DNA of 64,000 nt from Achromobacter deleyi. Its GTDB lineage: Bacteria; Pseudomonadota; Gammaproteobacteria; Burkholderiales; Burkholderiaceae_B. Positions within the stretch are counted from its first letter, which is position 1, and the number at the start of each line of letters is the position of its first letter. Below, piece after piece: positions 17,642 to 27,325 of this stretch. Made by a program: the position numbers and the translations under genes. A model generated the notes under the pieces. The model was not told the origin of the DNA and did not search any database. It was given only the letters and a program-made list of their open reading frames with translations. The DNA is taken from assembly GCF_016127315.1 (NCBI RefSeq), contig NZ_CP065997.1:5580001-5644000 (forward strand), written 5' to 3'.

Positions 17642-18547
17642 CTAAGCAGGCACGCCGTCGCCGGCCTGCGCCGCGACCTTCTGCGCCATCTGCGCGATCA
17701 ACCGCACCGCGTGGCTGTCGGGCCCCTGCACCCAGGTGGCGGTGAAGCTCAGCTCGGGTAGCGGATCCGCGTCGACCCGCAGGATGCGCAGTTCGCCGCG
17801 CGCCAGCTCCTTGCCCAGGAACACCGGCGCGATGACGCTGGTGCCGATGCAGTCCTGCGTCATCCGCACCACCATCGACATCGAGGCGCTGCCGTACATG
17901 CGCGGCGAGACGACGCCGGCGCGCGTCAGCATGTCGCGCACCACGCGGTACGGCGCGCTGTTGGACGGATAGGTCACGATCGGCAGCCGCGCGATGCGCT
18001 CCAGCGTCAGCGGCTCGGGCCCCAGGTCCAGCAAGGGACTGGCGACCCAGGCCAGCGGATAGGTGCACAGCGGCAGGTTCTCGACCCGCGCCTCCAGCAC
18101 CGGCCCCATCAGGAAGGCCAGGTCGATCTGCCGCGCCATGAGGTGCGAGCGCAGCACGTGCGTGGTGTCGACCTCGATCTCCAGCACCAGCGCCGGATAC
18201 GAGGCGTGCACCAGTTCGATCAGCGTCGGCAGCCAGGTCTGCACGATGGTCTCGGCCACGCCGATGCGCACCGTGCCGGTCATCACGTTCTGCTCGCGCG
18301 CGGCCTCGAACATGTCGCGCCGCACCTGCAGCATGCGCTCGGCGTGCGACAGCAGTTCATGGCCCTTGGCGGTGAGCTTGACGCCGCGCGCGTCGCGCTC
18401 GAACAGGCGCACGCCCAGGTCGGCCTCGAGCGAGGCGATGCGTTGCGAGACCGCCGGCTGCGTGGTGTTGAGTTTGTCGGACGCGGCGCGAAAGCTGCCC
18501 AGCGTGGCGACCCAGAAAAACGTTTCTATATTGCGTAGTTCGATCAT
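17642..18547 (-). CDS. LysR-family transcriptional regulator (paralogue B of the amidase/TRAP cluster)
   Basis: DNA-binding regulator (301 aa). The start at 18547 gives [17 protein letters not shown]; an 11-codon extension upstream is rejected. The helix-turn-helix is at about residues 18-40 ([21 protein letters not shown]). The effector domain contains WVASPLLDLG, PIVTYPSNSAP and IGTSVIAPVFLGKELARGEL, each with a clear counterpart in the LysR protein at 10927-11838. It lies upstream of the TRAP operon on the same strand and is divergent from a DMT transporter (87 bases between starts). It may act on both sides. Confidence 0.93.
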   Translation of the reverse strand: MIELRNIETFFWVATLGSFRAASDKLNTTQPAVSQRIASLEADLGVRLFERDARGVKLTAKGHELLSHAERMLQVRRDMFEAAREQNVMTGTVRIGVAETIVQTWLPTLIELVHASYPALVLEIEVDTTHVLRSHLMARQIDLAFLMGPVLEARVENLPLCTYPLAWVASPLLDLGPEPLTLERIARLPIVTYPSNSAPYRVVRDMLTRAGVVSPRMYGSASMSMVVRMTQDCIGTSVIAPVFLGKELARGELRILRVDADPLPELSFTATWVQGPDSHAVRLIAQMAQKVAAQAGDGVPA

Positions 18548-18634
18548 GAACCTTTCCCCCTGCCGCGATGAGCGTATCATGTCAGCCGCCCCGTGGCCCC
18601 GCCCACGGCCCCCTAGCGCACAAGGAGCCTGTCC

Positions 18635-19570
18635 ATGTCCCCGGCCGATACCGGTCGCCCGCGTCCCGCCGCCAGCGGCCCGCTCGTCGGGATCGTGTTG
18701 CTGGTGCTATCGATGTGGACGCTGTCCTGCCTGGACGCCAGCGGCAAATGGGTCATGAACGCCGGGGTGCCGCTGCTGGTGCTGTCGTGGTTCCGCTATG
18801 CCGTGCACCTGGTGCTGGTGCTGGCGCTGGTGCTGCCGACCCGGGGCGTCGGCATCCTGCGCAGCAACAAACCGCGCGAACAGCTCCTGCGCGGCGGCTC
18901 GATGTTCCTGGCCACGCTGATGTTCTTCACCACGCTCAGCTACATCCCCCAGGCCGAGGCCACCGCCATCAACTTCCTGGCGCCGTTGCTGGTGCTGTCG
19001 CTGGCGCCGTGGATCCTGAAGGAACCGGCGCGCATGTCGCGCTTCGTCGCCGCCGGCATCGCCTTCATCGGCGTCATCATCGTCATCCGGCCGGGCGGCG
19101 GCCTGCATCCGGTCGGCACCATTTTCGGCCTGCTGACGGCCTGTTGCTTCGCCGCCCAGTTCATCGCCACGCGCCGCGTGGCCGGCGACGATCCGTTCAC
19201 CTCGCTGATCTGGAGCGGCGCGGTCGGCACCGGCTGCCTGACGCTGGCCCTGCCCTTCATCCTGCCGCCCGCCCTGCCGGTGCTGCAGGCGCTGACGCCG
19301 CTGGACTGGACGCTGCTGATCTCCACGGGCGTCACCGGCGGCCTGGGCCACCTGTTCCAGATCGCCGCCTACCGCCGCGCGCCGGCCTCGACGCTGGCGC
19401 CCTTCATCTACCTGCAGATCATCAGCGCCACCACGGTCGGCTGGCTGGTGTGGGACCACTTCCCCGATCCCCTGACCTGGCTCGGCATCGCCATCATCTG
19501 CGCCAGCGGCATCGGCATCGGCCTGGTGGAATGGCGCCGCGGCCGCTCCCGGGTAACCGCCGCGGCCTGA
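18635..19570 (+). CDS. DMT-superfamily (EamA-type) transporter
   Basis: Inner-membrane drug/metabolite transporter (311 aa) with ten hydrophobic helices in two EamA repeats (about residues 17-150 and 165-300). The start follows AAGGAG. Typical segments are [23 protein letters not shown] at the end of repeat one and [26 protein letters not shown] in repeat two. It is divergent from the LysR gene and so may be a target of it; it could export a metabolite of the cluster. The substrate cannot be told from the sequence. Confidence 0.9.
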   Translation: MSPADTGRPRPAASGPLVGIVLLVLSMWTLSCLDASGKWVMNAGVPLLVLSWFRYAVHLVLVLALVLPTRGVGILRSNKPREQLLRGGSMFLATLMFFTTLSYIPQAEATAINFLAPLLVLSLAPWILKEPARMSRFVAAGIAFIGVIIVIRPGGGLHPVGTIFGLLTACCFAAQFIATRRVAGDDPFTSLIWSGAVGTGCLTLALPFILPPALPVLQALTPLDWTLLISTGVTGGLGHLFQIAAYRRAPASTLAPFIYLQIISATTVGWLVWDHFPDPLTWLGIAIICASGIGIGLVEWRRGRSRVTAAA

Positions 19571-19685
19571 TCCGCGTCACGGCAAGGCCGCTCTGCCCGG
19601 CGGCCGGCGCGCGGGCTCCCGTACAATGCCGGGCGTCTCCCGCCTGCGCGCGGCACCCTCCCGGCATTTCCAGAACGAGGTCTCC

Positions 19686-20882
19686 ATGATCATCAAACCC
19701 CGCGTGCGCGGCTTCATCTGCGTCACCACCCATCCCGTCGGCTGCGAGGCCAACGTCAAGCAGCAGATCGACTACGTCCGCGCCCAGGGCCCGATCGCGG
19801 GGGGGCCGAAACGCGTGCTGGTGATCGGCGCGTCCACCGGCTATGGCCTGGCGGCCCGCATCAGCGCCGCCTTCGGCTGTGGCGCCCAGACCCTGGGCGT
19901 GTTCTTCGAGCGCCCTGGCGACGCCGCCAAGGCCGGCACCCCGGGCTGGTACAACAGCGCCGCCTTCGACAAGTTCGCCAGCGCCGAGGGCCTGTACGCC
20001 AAGAGCATCAACGGCGACGCTTTCTCCGACGCCATCAAGGCCCGGACCATCGCCGCCATCAGGCAGGACCTGGGCCAGGTCGACCAGGTGATCTACAGCC
20101 TGGCCGCGCCGCGCCGCACCCATCCGGTCAGCGGCGCGGTGTTCAACTCGACCCTCAAACCGGTCGGCCAGGCGGTCACGCTGCGCGGCCTGGATACCGA
20201 CAAGGAAGTCATCAAGGAATCGGTGCTGGAACCGGCCACCCAGGAAGAGATCGACGCCACGGTGGCGGTCATGGGCGGCGAGGACTGGCAGATGTGGATC
20301 GACGCCCTGCTCGAGGCCGGCGTGCTGGCCGAGGGCGCCACCACCACCGCCTTCACCTACCTGGGCGAGAAGATCACCCACGACATCTACTGGAACGGCT
20401 CGATCGGCGCCGCCAAGAAAGACCTGGACCAGAAGGTGCTGGACATCCGCGCCAAGCTGGCCGCGCGCGGCGGCGACGCCCGCGTGTCGGTGCTGAAGGC
20501 GGTCGTGACGCAGGCCAGCTCGGCGATCCCGATGATGCCGCTGTACCTGTCGCTGCTGTTCAAGGTCATGAAGGAACACGGCACGCACGAAGGCTGTATC
20601 GAGCAGGTCTACGGCCTGTACCGCGACAGCCTGTGCGGCGCGGCGCCGATCCTGGACGACGAAGGCCGCCTGCGCGCGGACTACCCGGAACTGGACCCGG
20701 CCGTGCAGGCCAAGGTGCAGGCGCTGTGGCCCCAGGTCACCCAGGACAACCTCTACGAACTGACCGACTTCGCCGGCTACAAGCGCGATTTCCTGCGCCT
20801 GTTCGGGTTCGAGGTCGACGGCGTCGACTACGAGGCCGACGTCGATCCGGACGTGAAGATCCCCGGCCTGATCAGCGCCTGA
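19686..20882 (+). CDS. fabV: Enoyl-ACP/CoA reductase FabV (trans-2-enoyl reductase, NADH)
   Basis: Catalyses the NADH-dependent reduction of trans-2-enoyl thioesters, the last step of fatty-acid elongation; FabV enzymes are typically insensitive to triclosan. The protein is 398 aa, the usual length. The cofactor motif GASTGYG is at residues 48-54. The catalytic Tyr235 and Lys244 are spaced Y-X8-K as in characterised FabV. The start at 19686 gives [17 protein letters not shown], the family N-terminus. It stands alone, convergent with serB. Confidence 0.96.
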   Translation: MIIKPRVRGFICVTTHPVGCEANVKQQIDYVRAQGPIAGGPKRVLVIGASTGYGLAARISAAFGCGAQTLGVFFERPGDAAKAGTPGWYNSAAFDKFASAEGLYAKSINGDAFSDAIKARTIAAIRQDLGQVDQVIYSLAAPRRTHPVSGAVFNSTLKPVGQAVTLRGLDTDKEVIKESVLEPATQEEIDATVAVMGGEDWQMWIDALLEAGVLAEGATTTAFTYLGEKITHDIYWNGSIGAAKKDLDQKVLDIRAKLAARGGDARVSVLKAVVTQASSAIPMMPLYLSLLFKVMKEHGTHEGCIEQVYGLYRDSLCGAAPILDDEGRLRADYPELDPAVQAKVQALWPQVTQDNLYELTDFAGYKRDFLRLFGFEVDGVDYEADVDPDVKIPGLISA

Positions 20883-20925
20883 GGCCGGTGCGCGGCGGCC
20901 GATCCGGCGCCGCGGCCCACACGGC

Positions 20926-21651
20926 TCAGGACGGCGCGCCGGCGCCGAACAGTTTCAACAGCTGGTCCAGCCCGCCCTGGTCAATCGCCACCCTGGCCTC
21001 GCGCCGCACCGCCGGCTTGGCGTGATACGCCACCGACAGGCCGGCCGTGCGCAGCATCGGCAGGTCGTTGGCGCCGTCGCCCACCGCGATGGCGCGCTCC
21101 GGCCCCACGCCCAGCGCCGCGCACACTTCCAGCAGCTTGCGGCGCTTTTCCTCGCCGTCGCACAGGTCCCCCCAGGCTTGCGGCAGCAGCCGGCCGGTCA
21201 GCCGCCCATCGACGATCTCCAGCACGTTGGCGCGCACGTCGTCCAGCCCCAGGCGCACCCGCAGCCGGTCGGTGAAGCAGGTGAAGCCGCCCGTCACCAG
21301 CAGGCAGAACAGCCCGGCGGCCTTGCAGGCCGCGATCAGCGTCTCCACGCCCGGATTGAGCGTCAGGCGCCGGTCGTAGACCTCGTCCAGCGCGTCGGCC
21401 GGCATGCCGGCCAGCAGCGCCACGCGCTGCCGCAGGCTCTGCTTGTAGTCGACGATCTCGCCGCGCATGGCGGCTTCCGTCAGCGCGGCCACCTCGGCCT
21501 TTTTCCCCATCAGGTCGGCCATCTCGTCCAGCGTCTCGATGGCGATCAGGGTCGAGTCCATGTCGAAGGCGATGACCTTGTAGTCCGACAGCGCCAGCGG
21601 CGGTTCGATGCCGCGCCAGTGCAGGCCGGCGTCGCTCTGGAAATCTTGCAT
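20926..21651 (-). CDS. serB: Phosphoserine phosphatase SerB
   Basis: HAD-family phosphatase (241 aa) for the last step of serine biosynthesis. Motif I DMDST is at residues 30-34 with Asp30 as nucleophile, motif II is in LLVTGGFT near 118-124, and motif IV GDGANDLPML is at 191-200. The substrate-binding Glu after motif I is in ETLDEMAD. The start at 21651 gives MQDFQSDAGLHW. The N-terminal ACT-like domain of E. coli SerB is absent, as in other short SerB proteins. Convergent with fabV; the LysR gene upstream on the same strand ends 14 bases before its start. Confidence 0.95.
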   Translation of the reverse strand: MQDFQSDAGLHWRGIEPPLALSDYKVIAFDMDSTLIAIETLDEMADLMGKKAEVAALTEAAMRGEIVDYKQSLRQRVALLAGMPADALDEVYDRRLTLNPGVETLIAACKAAGLFCLLVTGGFTCFTDRLRVRLGLDDVRANVLEIVDGRLTGRLLPQAWGDLCDGEEKRRKLLEVCAALGVGPERAIAVGDGANDLPMLRTAGLSVAYHAKPAVRREARVAIDQGGLDQLLKLFGAGAPS

Positions 21652-21665
21652 GGACAGTCCTTGTT

Positions 21666-22574
21666 CTATTGCTCGGGTAGCGGATGGCCGGCCTCGCGGC
21701 CCAGCCAGTCGATGAAATGGCGCGCCGCGGCCGCCGCCGGCGCGTCCGGGCGGAACAGCGCATGGACGCCAGCGTTGGGCAGGCGCGGCTGCAGGAACAG
21801 CGGCCGCAGCCGGTCCGCGCGCAGGTCGTCCTGCAGCAGGCACCACGGCGCCAGGGCGATGCCCAGGTCGTTCATGGCGGCCTGCATGCACAGGAATTGA
21901 TGGTCGAACACCGGGCCGGGCAGTTGCGCCGGCACGTCCACCTTGGCCAGCGCGAACCAGCGCGGCCAGTGGTCCATGCCGCCGGCGACCTTCAGCAGGG
22001 GATGCCCCAGGCAGTCGGCCGGCGTGGCCAGGCGGTTGCGCTCGATGAAGCGCGGCGAAGCCACCGGCACGTGGAAGTCATCCAGGCAATGCACGCAGGC
22101 CATCTCGGCGTGCGCCACGTAGCCATGCCGGATCTGCACGTCGCTGCCGGCCTCATCGCCGCGGTCCAGGAACGAGCGCCCCTGCGTGGTGAGCTGCACA
22201 TCGATGCCCGGATGCAGCGCCTGGAAGGCCGACAGCCGCGGAATCAGCCATTTCATCGTCAGCGACGGCGTGGCGCTGACGCGCAGCACGCCGCCATAAC
22301 CGGGCGAGCGCAACTTGGCGGTGGCCGCCGCGATGCGCTCCAGGCTGGCCTGGACCTCGGGAAAATACGCTTGCGCGCACGGCAGCAGCGTGACGCCGCG
22401 GGCCTCGCGCGCGAACAGCGGCTGGCCGACGTAGTCCTCCAGGATGCGGATCTGCTGGCTGACCGCGCTGTGCGTGATGCTCAGCTCGTCGGCCGCCGCG
22501 GTGAAACTGCGCAGGCGCGCCGCGGCCTCGAATACCCGCAAGGCTTTCAGCGGCGGCAGGCTCTGGCCCGCCAT
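21666..22574 (-). CDS. LysR-family transcriptional regulator, GcvA-like
   Basis: DNA-binding regulator (302 aa). It starts MAGQSLPPLKALRVFEAAARLRSFTAAADEL, the classic GcvA/AmpR subgroup opening; the helix-turn-helix runs to ITHSAVSQQIRILE. The effector domain follows from about residue 90, with a GIALAPWCLLQDDLRAD block near the end. A GTG nine codons upstream (22601) could be the true start; neither has a strong ribosome site. It is divergent from the ABC transporter operon beginning at 22817, the likeliest target. Confidence 0.9.
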   Translation of the reverse strand: MAGQSLPPLKALRVFEAAARLRSFTAAADELSITHSAVSQQIRILEDYVGQPLFAREARGVTLLPCAQAYFPEVQASLERIAAATAKLRSPGYGGVLRVSATPSLTMKWLIPRLSAFQALHPGIDVQLTTQGRSFLDRGDEAGSDVQIRHGYVAHAEMACVHCLDDFHVPVASPRFIERNRLATPADCLGHPLLKVAGGMDHWPRWFALAKVDVPAQLPGPVFDHQFLCMQAAMNDLGIALAPWCLLQDDLRADRLRPLFLQPRLPNAGVHALFRPDAPAAAAARHFIDWLGREAGHPLPEQ

Positions 22575-22816
22575 CTCAGGCGACGTCCGCCCGTGCGCCA
22601 CCCTGGCGCAAGGCTTTGCTGCGTGTTCCCACGATTTCCCTTGTCATCTGTTTTTGCCGGCGCCGCGCGGGGCGGCGCCGTTGCTATGAGCCGCATTCTA
22701 GGGGATTGCGGCGCCGCCGACCTCTTAGAAAAACTAACGCCAGCCCTTAAAAAACACCGCTGGTGGCGGCGCGGCGGCCTTCCTATGATGCGCACAATCC
22801 CAGGTAGGAACCATTC

Positions 22817-23893
22817 ATGGCATCGATCACCGTAGACGGCATCATCAAGACATTCGGCGGCCAGCAGGTGTTGCGCGACCTGTCGCTGCACATCCCCGAC
22901 GGCGCGTTCTACACGCTGCTGGGCCCCAGCGGCTGCGGCAAGACCACCCTGCTGCGCTGCATCGCCGGTTTCTACGCGCCCGACGGCGGCCGCCTGCTGT
23001 TCGACCAGGACGACGTCACGCACGTGTCCGCGCACCGCCGCGACATCGGCATGGTGTTCCAGGACTACGCGCTGTTTCCCGACAAGACCGCGTTCGACAA
23101 CGTCGCCTACGGCCTGCGCGCGCGCGGCGTGGCGCGCGCCGAGATCAAGCGGCGCGTCGACGAGGCGCTCGACAAGGTCGGCCTGGCGGCGCTGGCCGAC
23201 CGCTACCCGGCGCAGATGAGCGGCGGCCAACGCCAGCGCGTGGCCCTGGCGCGCGCCCTGGTGATCCGGCCGCGCGTGCTGCTGATGGACGAGCCGCTGT
23301 CGAACCTGGACGCCAAGATGCGCCTGCAGATGCGCGACGTCATCCTCGACCTGGTGCGCGAAGCCGGCATCACCACCGTGTTCGTCACCCACGACCAGGA
23401 AGAAGCCCTGGCCATGTCCGACCGCATCGCCATCATGGACCACGGCAGCATCGCCCAGCTGGGCACGCCGGAAGACCTGTACGGCACCCCGGTCAACGCC
23501 TATGTGGCCGACTTCATCGGCTCGGCCAACGTGATCCCGGTGCCGGCGCGCGGCGGCCTGGCCGGCGCGCCCGCCGGCCACGTGCGCTACGAGCTGTGCG
23601 GACTGGGCTTTGACGGCACGCTCGGCAGCGCCGCGCTGGCCGACCGCTCGGTGCTGATCGCCCGCCCCGAGGAACTGGCCCTGATGGCGCCCGCGCCCTA
23701 CGTGCCCAACACCCTGCCCGGCAAGGTGCTGCGGCGCCAGTACCTGGGCTTCAAGACCGCCTACCGCATCGCGCTGCAGGACGGCTCGGAGATCCGCGTG
23801 GAACTGCACGCGGGCAACATGGTGGCGCAGTTCCAGCCCGGCGAGGCCGTGCAGGTGCTGATTCCCGCCGACAGCCGCGTCGTCAACGCCTGA
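22817..23893 (+). CDS. ABC transporter ATP-binding protein, iron(III)/PotA-type
   Basis: ATPase (358 aa) of a periplasmic-binding-protein importer. Walker A GPSGCGKT is at residues 36-43, the Q-loop in VFQDYALFP near 80-88, the signature MSGGQRQRVALARAL at 134-148 and Walker B LLMDEP at 155-160. The C-terminal TOBE region (about 260-358) includes VLIARPEEL. Best fit is the FbpC/FutC and PhnT/PotA group. First gene of a three-gene operon with a fused permease and a binding protein, divergent from the GcvA-like LysR gene. Confidence 0.9.
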   Translation: MASITVDGIIKTFGGQQVLRDLSLHIPDGAFYTLLGPSGCGKTTLLRCIAGFYAPDGGRLLFDQDDVTHVSAHRRDIGMVFQDYALFPDKTAFDNVAYGLRARGVARAEIKRRVDEALDKVGLAALADRYPAQMSGGQRQRVALARALVIRPRVLLMDEPLSNLDAKMRLQMRDVILDLVREAGITTVFVTHDQEEALAMSDRIAIMDHGSIAQLGTPEDLYGTPVNAYVADFIGSANVIPVPARGGLAGAPAGHVRYELCGLGFDGTLGSAALADRSVLIARPEELALMAPAPYVPNTLPGKVLRRQYLGFKTAYRIALQDGSEIRVELHAGNMVAQFQPGEAVQVLIPADSRVVNA

Positions 23894-23906
23894 GGACCGC
23901 CACGCC

Positions 23907-25553
23907 ATGAAGATCAAATGGTGGCCCTGGGGCATCCTGACGGCAATCAGCCTGGCGCTGCTGCTGTTCTTCGTGCTGTATCCGCTGGCGGTGCTGTTCA
24001 GCAACAGCGTCACCGGCCAGGACGGCGGCTTCTCGCTGGAAGGTTTCCGCGCGCTGCTGGCCGACTCGCAATACCTGGAGGCGTTCGGCAACACGCTGGT
24101 GCTGGGGCTGGTGGTGACCACCTGCACCATCCTGGTGGGCGTGCCGTTCGCCTACATGGTGGCGCGCTACGACTTTCCGCTCAAGAACCTGGTGGCGATC
24201 CTGCCGGTGCTGACCATCGTCATTCCCGAGATCATCGTTGGCCAGTCGTGGCTGCTGGTGCTGGGCAACAACGGCATCCTGACCAACCTGCTGGGCGACG
24301 CGGGCATCTCGCTGCCGTCGTTCTATGGCTGGACCGGCATGGTGTTCTCGATGACGCTGGTCTACTACACCTACATCTACCTGGGCGTGCTGGCCGCGTT
24401 GCGCGGCTTCGACGGCCAGCTGGAGGAAGCCGGCCTGAGCCTGGGAACGCCGCCACTGATGACGCAGCTGCGGGTGCTGGTGCCGGTGCTGCTGCCGGCG
24501 GTTCTGGTGAACGCGCTGGTGGTGTTCACGCTGGTGGTCGGCAACTTCGCGCTGGCGATGCTGCTGGGCAGCCGCGTGCCGCTGCTGTCGGTCATGACCT
24601 ACAACACCTTCGTCAGCGAAATGGGCGGCAGCCCGACGTTGCAGAGCGCCATGTCGGTGGTGTCGATCGCCATCGTCGCCATCGTGCTGTTCGTGCAGAA
24701 GCGCGTGGTCGAGCGCAAGGTCTACACCATGACCCAGGGCCGCGCGCCGGCGGCGCGCCGGGTGCGCTCCTGGCAGGCGATGCTGTACACCGGCGGCGTC
24801 GGCCTGGTGATCCTGCTGTCGATGCTGCCGCTGATCGTGGTGTTCATCGCCGCCGTCACCAAGACCAGCGGGCCGGTGATGCACTGGGGCTCGTGGTCGC
24901 TGGCCAGCATGCAGCGCGCCCTGCACGGCGCGCCCGAGCCGATCCTGAATTCGCTCAAGTTCGCCTCGCTGGCCACCGTCACGGGGGTGGCGTTCGCGGT
25001 GCTGGTCAGCTACCTGACCATCAAGAAGCGCAGCGCCTTCACCCAGGTGCTGGACTACATCGTGGTGCTGCCGCTGACCATCTCGGGCACGGTGCTGGGC
25101 ATCGCGCTGGTGCAGACCTTCAACACCGGCTGGCTGGTGCTGGCCGGCACCTCCGGCATCATGGTGCTGTGCTATGCGGTGCGGCGCCTGCCGTTCGCGG
25201 TGCGCAACGCCTCGTCGGTGCTGTTCAACATTCCCGACTCGATCGAGGAAGCCTCGATCAGCCTGGGCGTATCGCCGCTGATGACCTTCTTCAAGGTCAT
25301 CCTGCCGGCCATGAAGGCCTCGATCATCTCGGCCGCCATCCTGATGTGGCTGACCACGATTTCCGAGCTGTCGGCCTCGATCGTGGCCTACAGCGGCGGC
25401 CTCGAAACCATGCCGATCGCCATCTTCCGCCAGGTCGACGGCGGCCGCCTGGGCATGGCCTCGGCCTATGGCGCGGCGCTGGTTACGGTGATCGTGCTGC
25501 CCATCATCGTGTCGGTCAAGGCATTCCGCATCAAGCTGTTCTCCGGCAAATAA
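23907..25553 (+). CDS. ABC transporter permease with two fused permease domains, iron(III)/FbpB-type
   Basis: Inner-membrane permease (548 aa) with about 12 helices. Two BPD-type permease halves are fused, about residues 55-260 and 335-540. EAA-type loops are seen in EEAGLSLGTPPLMTQLRVLVPVLLPA for the first half and EEASISLGVSPLMTFFKVILPAMKAS for the second. The fused architecture is typical of FbpB/SfuB-like iron(III) and 2-aminoethylphosphonate systems. It lies 13 bases after the ATPase gene and 22 bases before the binding protein. Confidence 0.9.
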   Translation: MKIKWWPWGILTAISLALLLFFVLYPLAVLFSNSVTGQDGGFSLEGFRALLADSQYLEAFGNTLVLGLVVTTCTILVGVPFAYMVARYDFPLKNLVAILPVLTIVIPEIIVGQSWLLVLGNNGILTNLLGDAGISLPSFYGWTGMVFSMTLVYYTYIYLGVLAALRGFDGQLEEAGLSLGTPPLMTQLRVLVPVLLPAVLVNALVVFTLVVGNFALAMLLGSRVPLLSVMTYNTFVSEMGGSPTLQSAMSVVSIAIVAIVLFVQKRVVERKVYTMTQGRAPAARRVRSWQAMLYTGGVGLVILLSMLPLIVVFIAAVTKTSGPVMHWGSWSLASMQRALHGAPEPILNSLKFASLATVTGVAFAVLVSYLTIKKRSAFTQVLDYIVVLPLTISGTVLGIALVQTFNTGWLVLAGTSGIMVLCYAVRRLPFAVRNASSVLFNIPDSIEEASISLGVSPLMTFFKVILPAMKASIISAAILMWLTTISELSASIVAYSGGLETMPIAIFRQVDGGRLGMASAYGAALVTVIVLPIIVSVKAFRIKLFSGK

Positions 25554-25575
25554 CCCGCATCCACAAAGGCTCCCC

Positions 25576-26559
25576 ATGCACCTCAAACACCTCCTGCAAA
25601 CCGGCCTGCTGGCCGCCACCCTGGCCTCGGGCGCCGTGCACGCGCAGAACGTGGTCCTGTACTCGTCCAACAACACCGAGACCATCGAGACCGCGCTCGA
25701 CGCCGTCAAGAAGAAGTCGCCCAAGCTGAACGTGCAGCCGGTCACCGGCGGCACCGGCACCATGATGAAGCGCATCGAGGCCGAGGCCCAGAACCCGCGC
25801 GGCGACCTGTTCTGGAGCGGCGGCTTCGGCACCCTGGGCGCCTACCGCCAGCACCTGCAGCCCTACCGCCCGGCCGACCTCGACAAGATCCCCACCGAGT
25901 TCCGCGGCCCGGACGACCTGTGGGTCGGCACCAACGTGCACATCATGGTGTTGATGGTCAACGAGCGCCAGTTGAAGGGCCTGGCGGCGCCGGCCACCTG
26001 GTCCGACCTGATGCAGCCGCAATGGAAAGGCAAGTTCGCCATCACCGATCCGTCCAAGAGCGGCACCGCCTACATGCTGGTCTACGGCCTGTACAAGCAG
26101 TTCGGCCAGGAAGGCCTGGACAAAATCGCCGCCAACGCCGTGGTCACGGCCTCGTCGGGCACCACCTACAAGGGCGTGGCGGCCGGCGAATACGCGGTCG
26201 GCATGACGCTGGAATACGCCGCCCAGGAATACGTGGCCGGCGGCCAGAAGGAGATCAAGCTGGTCTACCCGACCGAAGGCAGCTACCTGGCGCCCGAAGG
26301 CATGTTCATCATCAGGGGCGCCAAGAACCTGGACGCCGCCAAGGCGCTGTACGACGGCCTGCTCAGCAAGGAATCGCAGGAAGCGCAACTGGTCAAGAAC
26401 TTCCGCCGTCCGACCCGCAGCGACATCGCGGTGGCCAGCCTGACCACCCTGCCCGACTTCAGCAGCATCAAGATCTTCCCGGTCAGCCAGGACGCCGCCG
26501 CCAAGGAATACGAAGCCGTCGTCACCGCCTGGAACCAGGCCGTGGCCAAGGCCAAGTAA
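25576..26559 (+). CDS. ABC transporter periplasmic binding protein, iron(III)/AfuA-type
   Basis: Periplasmic receptor (327 aa) with a signal peptide of about 24 residues ending VHAQN. The mature start VVLYSSNNTETIETALDAVKKK is typical of the FbpA/AfuA family, followed by GTGTMMKRIEAEAQNPRGDLFWSGG and ITDPSKSGTAYM. Ligand-binding tyrosines for ferric iron are not certain from sequence; related proteins bind phosphonates, polyamines or sugar phosphates. Last gene of the operon, with a terminator right after it. Confidence 0.9.
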   Translation: MHLKHLLQTGLLAATLASGAVHAQNVVLYSSNNTETIETALDAVKKKSPKLNVQPVTGGTGTMMKRIEAEAQNPRGDLFWSGGFGTLGAYRQHLQPYRPADLDKIPTEFRGPDDLWVGTNVHIMVLMVNERQLKGLAAPATWSDLMQPQWKGKFAITDPSKSGTAYMLVYGLYKQFGQEGLDKIAANAVVTASSGTTYKGVAAGEYAVGMTLEYAAQEYVAGGQKEIKLVYPTEGSYLAPEGMFIIRGAKNLDAAKALYDGLLSKESQEAQLVKNFRRPTRSDIAVASLTTLPDFSSIKIFPVSQDAAAKEYEAVVTAWNQAVAKAK

Positions 26560-26576
26560 GGCCCGCGCCAAGCAAG

Positions 26577-26600
26577 AACGCCACCTTCGGGTGGCGTTTT
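26577..26600 (+). terminator. Rho-independent terminator of the iron/PotA-type ABC operon
   Basis: Perfect nine-base stem AACGCCACC / GGTGGCGTT around a stable TTCG tetraloop, with a short T-run. It begins 18 bases after the stop. Confidence 0.88.
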
Positions 26601-26653
26601 CGTTTCGGGTTTGTGTCCCGGACAGGCGGCATTGGCCGCGCCCGGATGCCGCG

Positions 26654-27325
26654 TCAGGCCGCCATGCGGCCCGCCGCCAGCACCACCTGGCGGCTGCAAC
26701 GCGCCGCCAGTTGCGGATCGTGCGTCACCAGCACCAGGGTGGTGCCGTGCTCGCGGTGCAGGTCGAACATCAGGTCGATGACCGTCACCCCGGTGGCGGC
26801 GTCCAGGCTGCCGGTGGGTTCGTCGGCGAACAGCAGGTCGGGCTGCACCACGAAGGCGCGCGCCAGCGACACCCGCTGCTGCTCGCCGCCGGACAGGGTG
26901 CGCGGATAGTGATGCAGGCGCGCCCCCAGGCCGACGCGCTCGAGCATGGCCTGGGCCGCCTCGCGCGCCGGCTGGCCGGCCAGCTCCAGCGGCAGCATGA
27001 CGTTTTCCAGCGCCGTCAGGTTCGGCAGCAGCTGGAACGACTGGAACACGAACCCCACGTGATTGGCCCGCAGGCGCGCGCGGCCGTCCTCGTCCAGGGC
27101 GAACAGGTCCTGCCCGGCCAGGCGCACGCTGCCCTGGCTGGGAACATCCAGCCCGGCCAGCAGTCCCAGCAAAGTGGACTTGCCCGACCCGGAGCTGCCG
27201 GTAATGGCCACGGCGCTGCCCGCCGCCACCGTAAAATCGATGTCTTCCAGGATAGACAGCGTCCCGCCGGCATCGGCCACCCGCTTGCCCAGCCCTTTCA
27301 CCTCGATCGAATTCTTGCTATCCAT
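26654..27325 (-). CDS. ybbA: ABC transporter ATP-binding protein YbbA (LolD/MacB type)
   Basis: ATPase (223 aa) of the lipoprotein/macrolide-exporter group. Walker A GSSGSGKS is at residues 43-50, the signature LSGGEQQRVSLARAF is near 145, and Walker B LLFADEPTGSLD follows. FVFQSFQLLPNLTALENVMLPLEL is typical of the group. The start at 27325 gives MDSKNSIEVKGLGKR, with AGGGGA upstream. It is divergent from tesA as in many proteobacteria, but here the two start codons overlap. The usual large permease YbbP is not next to it in this window. Confidence 0.9.
   Translation of the reverse strand: MDSKNSIEVKGLGKRVADAGGTLSILEDIDFTVAAGSAVAITGSSGSGKSTLLGLLAGLDVPSQGSVRLAGQDLFALDEDGRARLRANHVGFVFQSFQLLPNLTALENVMLPLELAGQPAREAAQAMLERVGLGARLHHYPRTLSGGEQQRVSLARAFVVQPDLLFADEPTGSLDAATGVTVIDLMFDLHREHGTTLVLVTHDPQLAARCSRQVVLAAGRMAA

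Noticed and set aside
22658..22680. GC hairpin between the GcvA-like LysR gene and the ABC operon as a terminator
   Set aside because: The nine-base stem has no T-run in the right place on either strand; it lies in the divergent promoter region.
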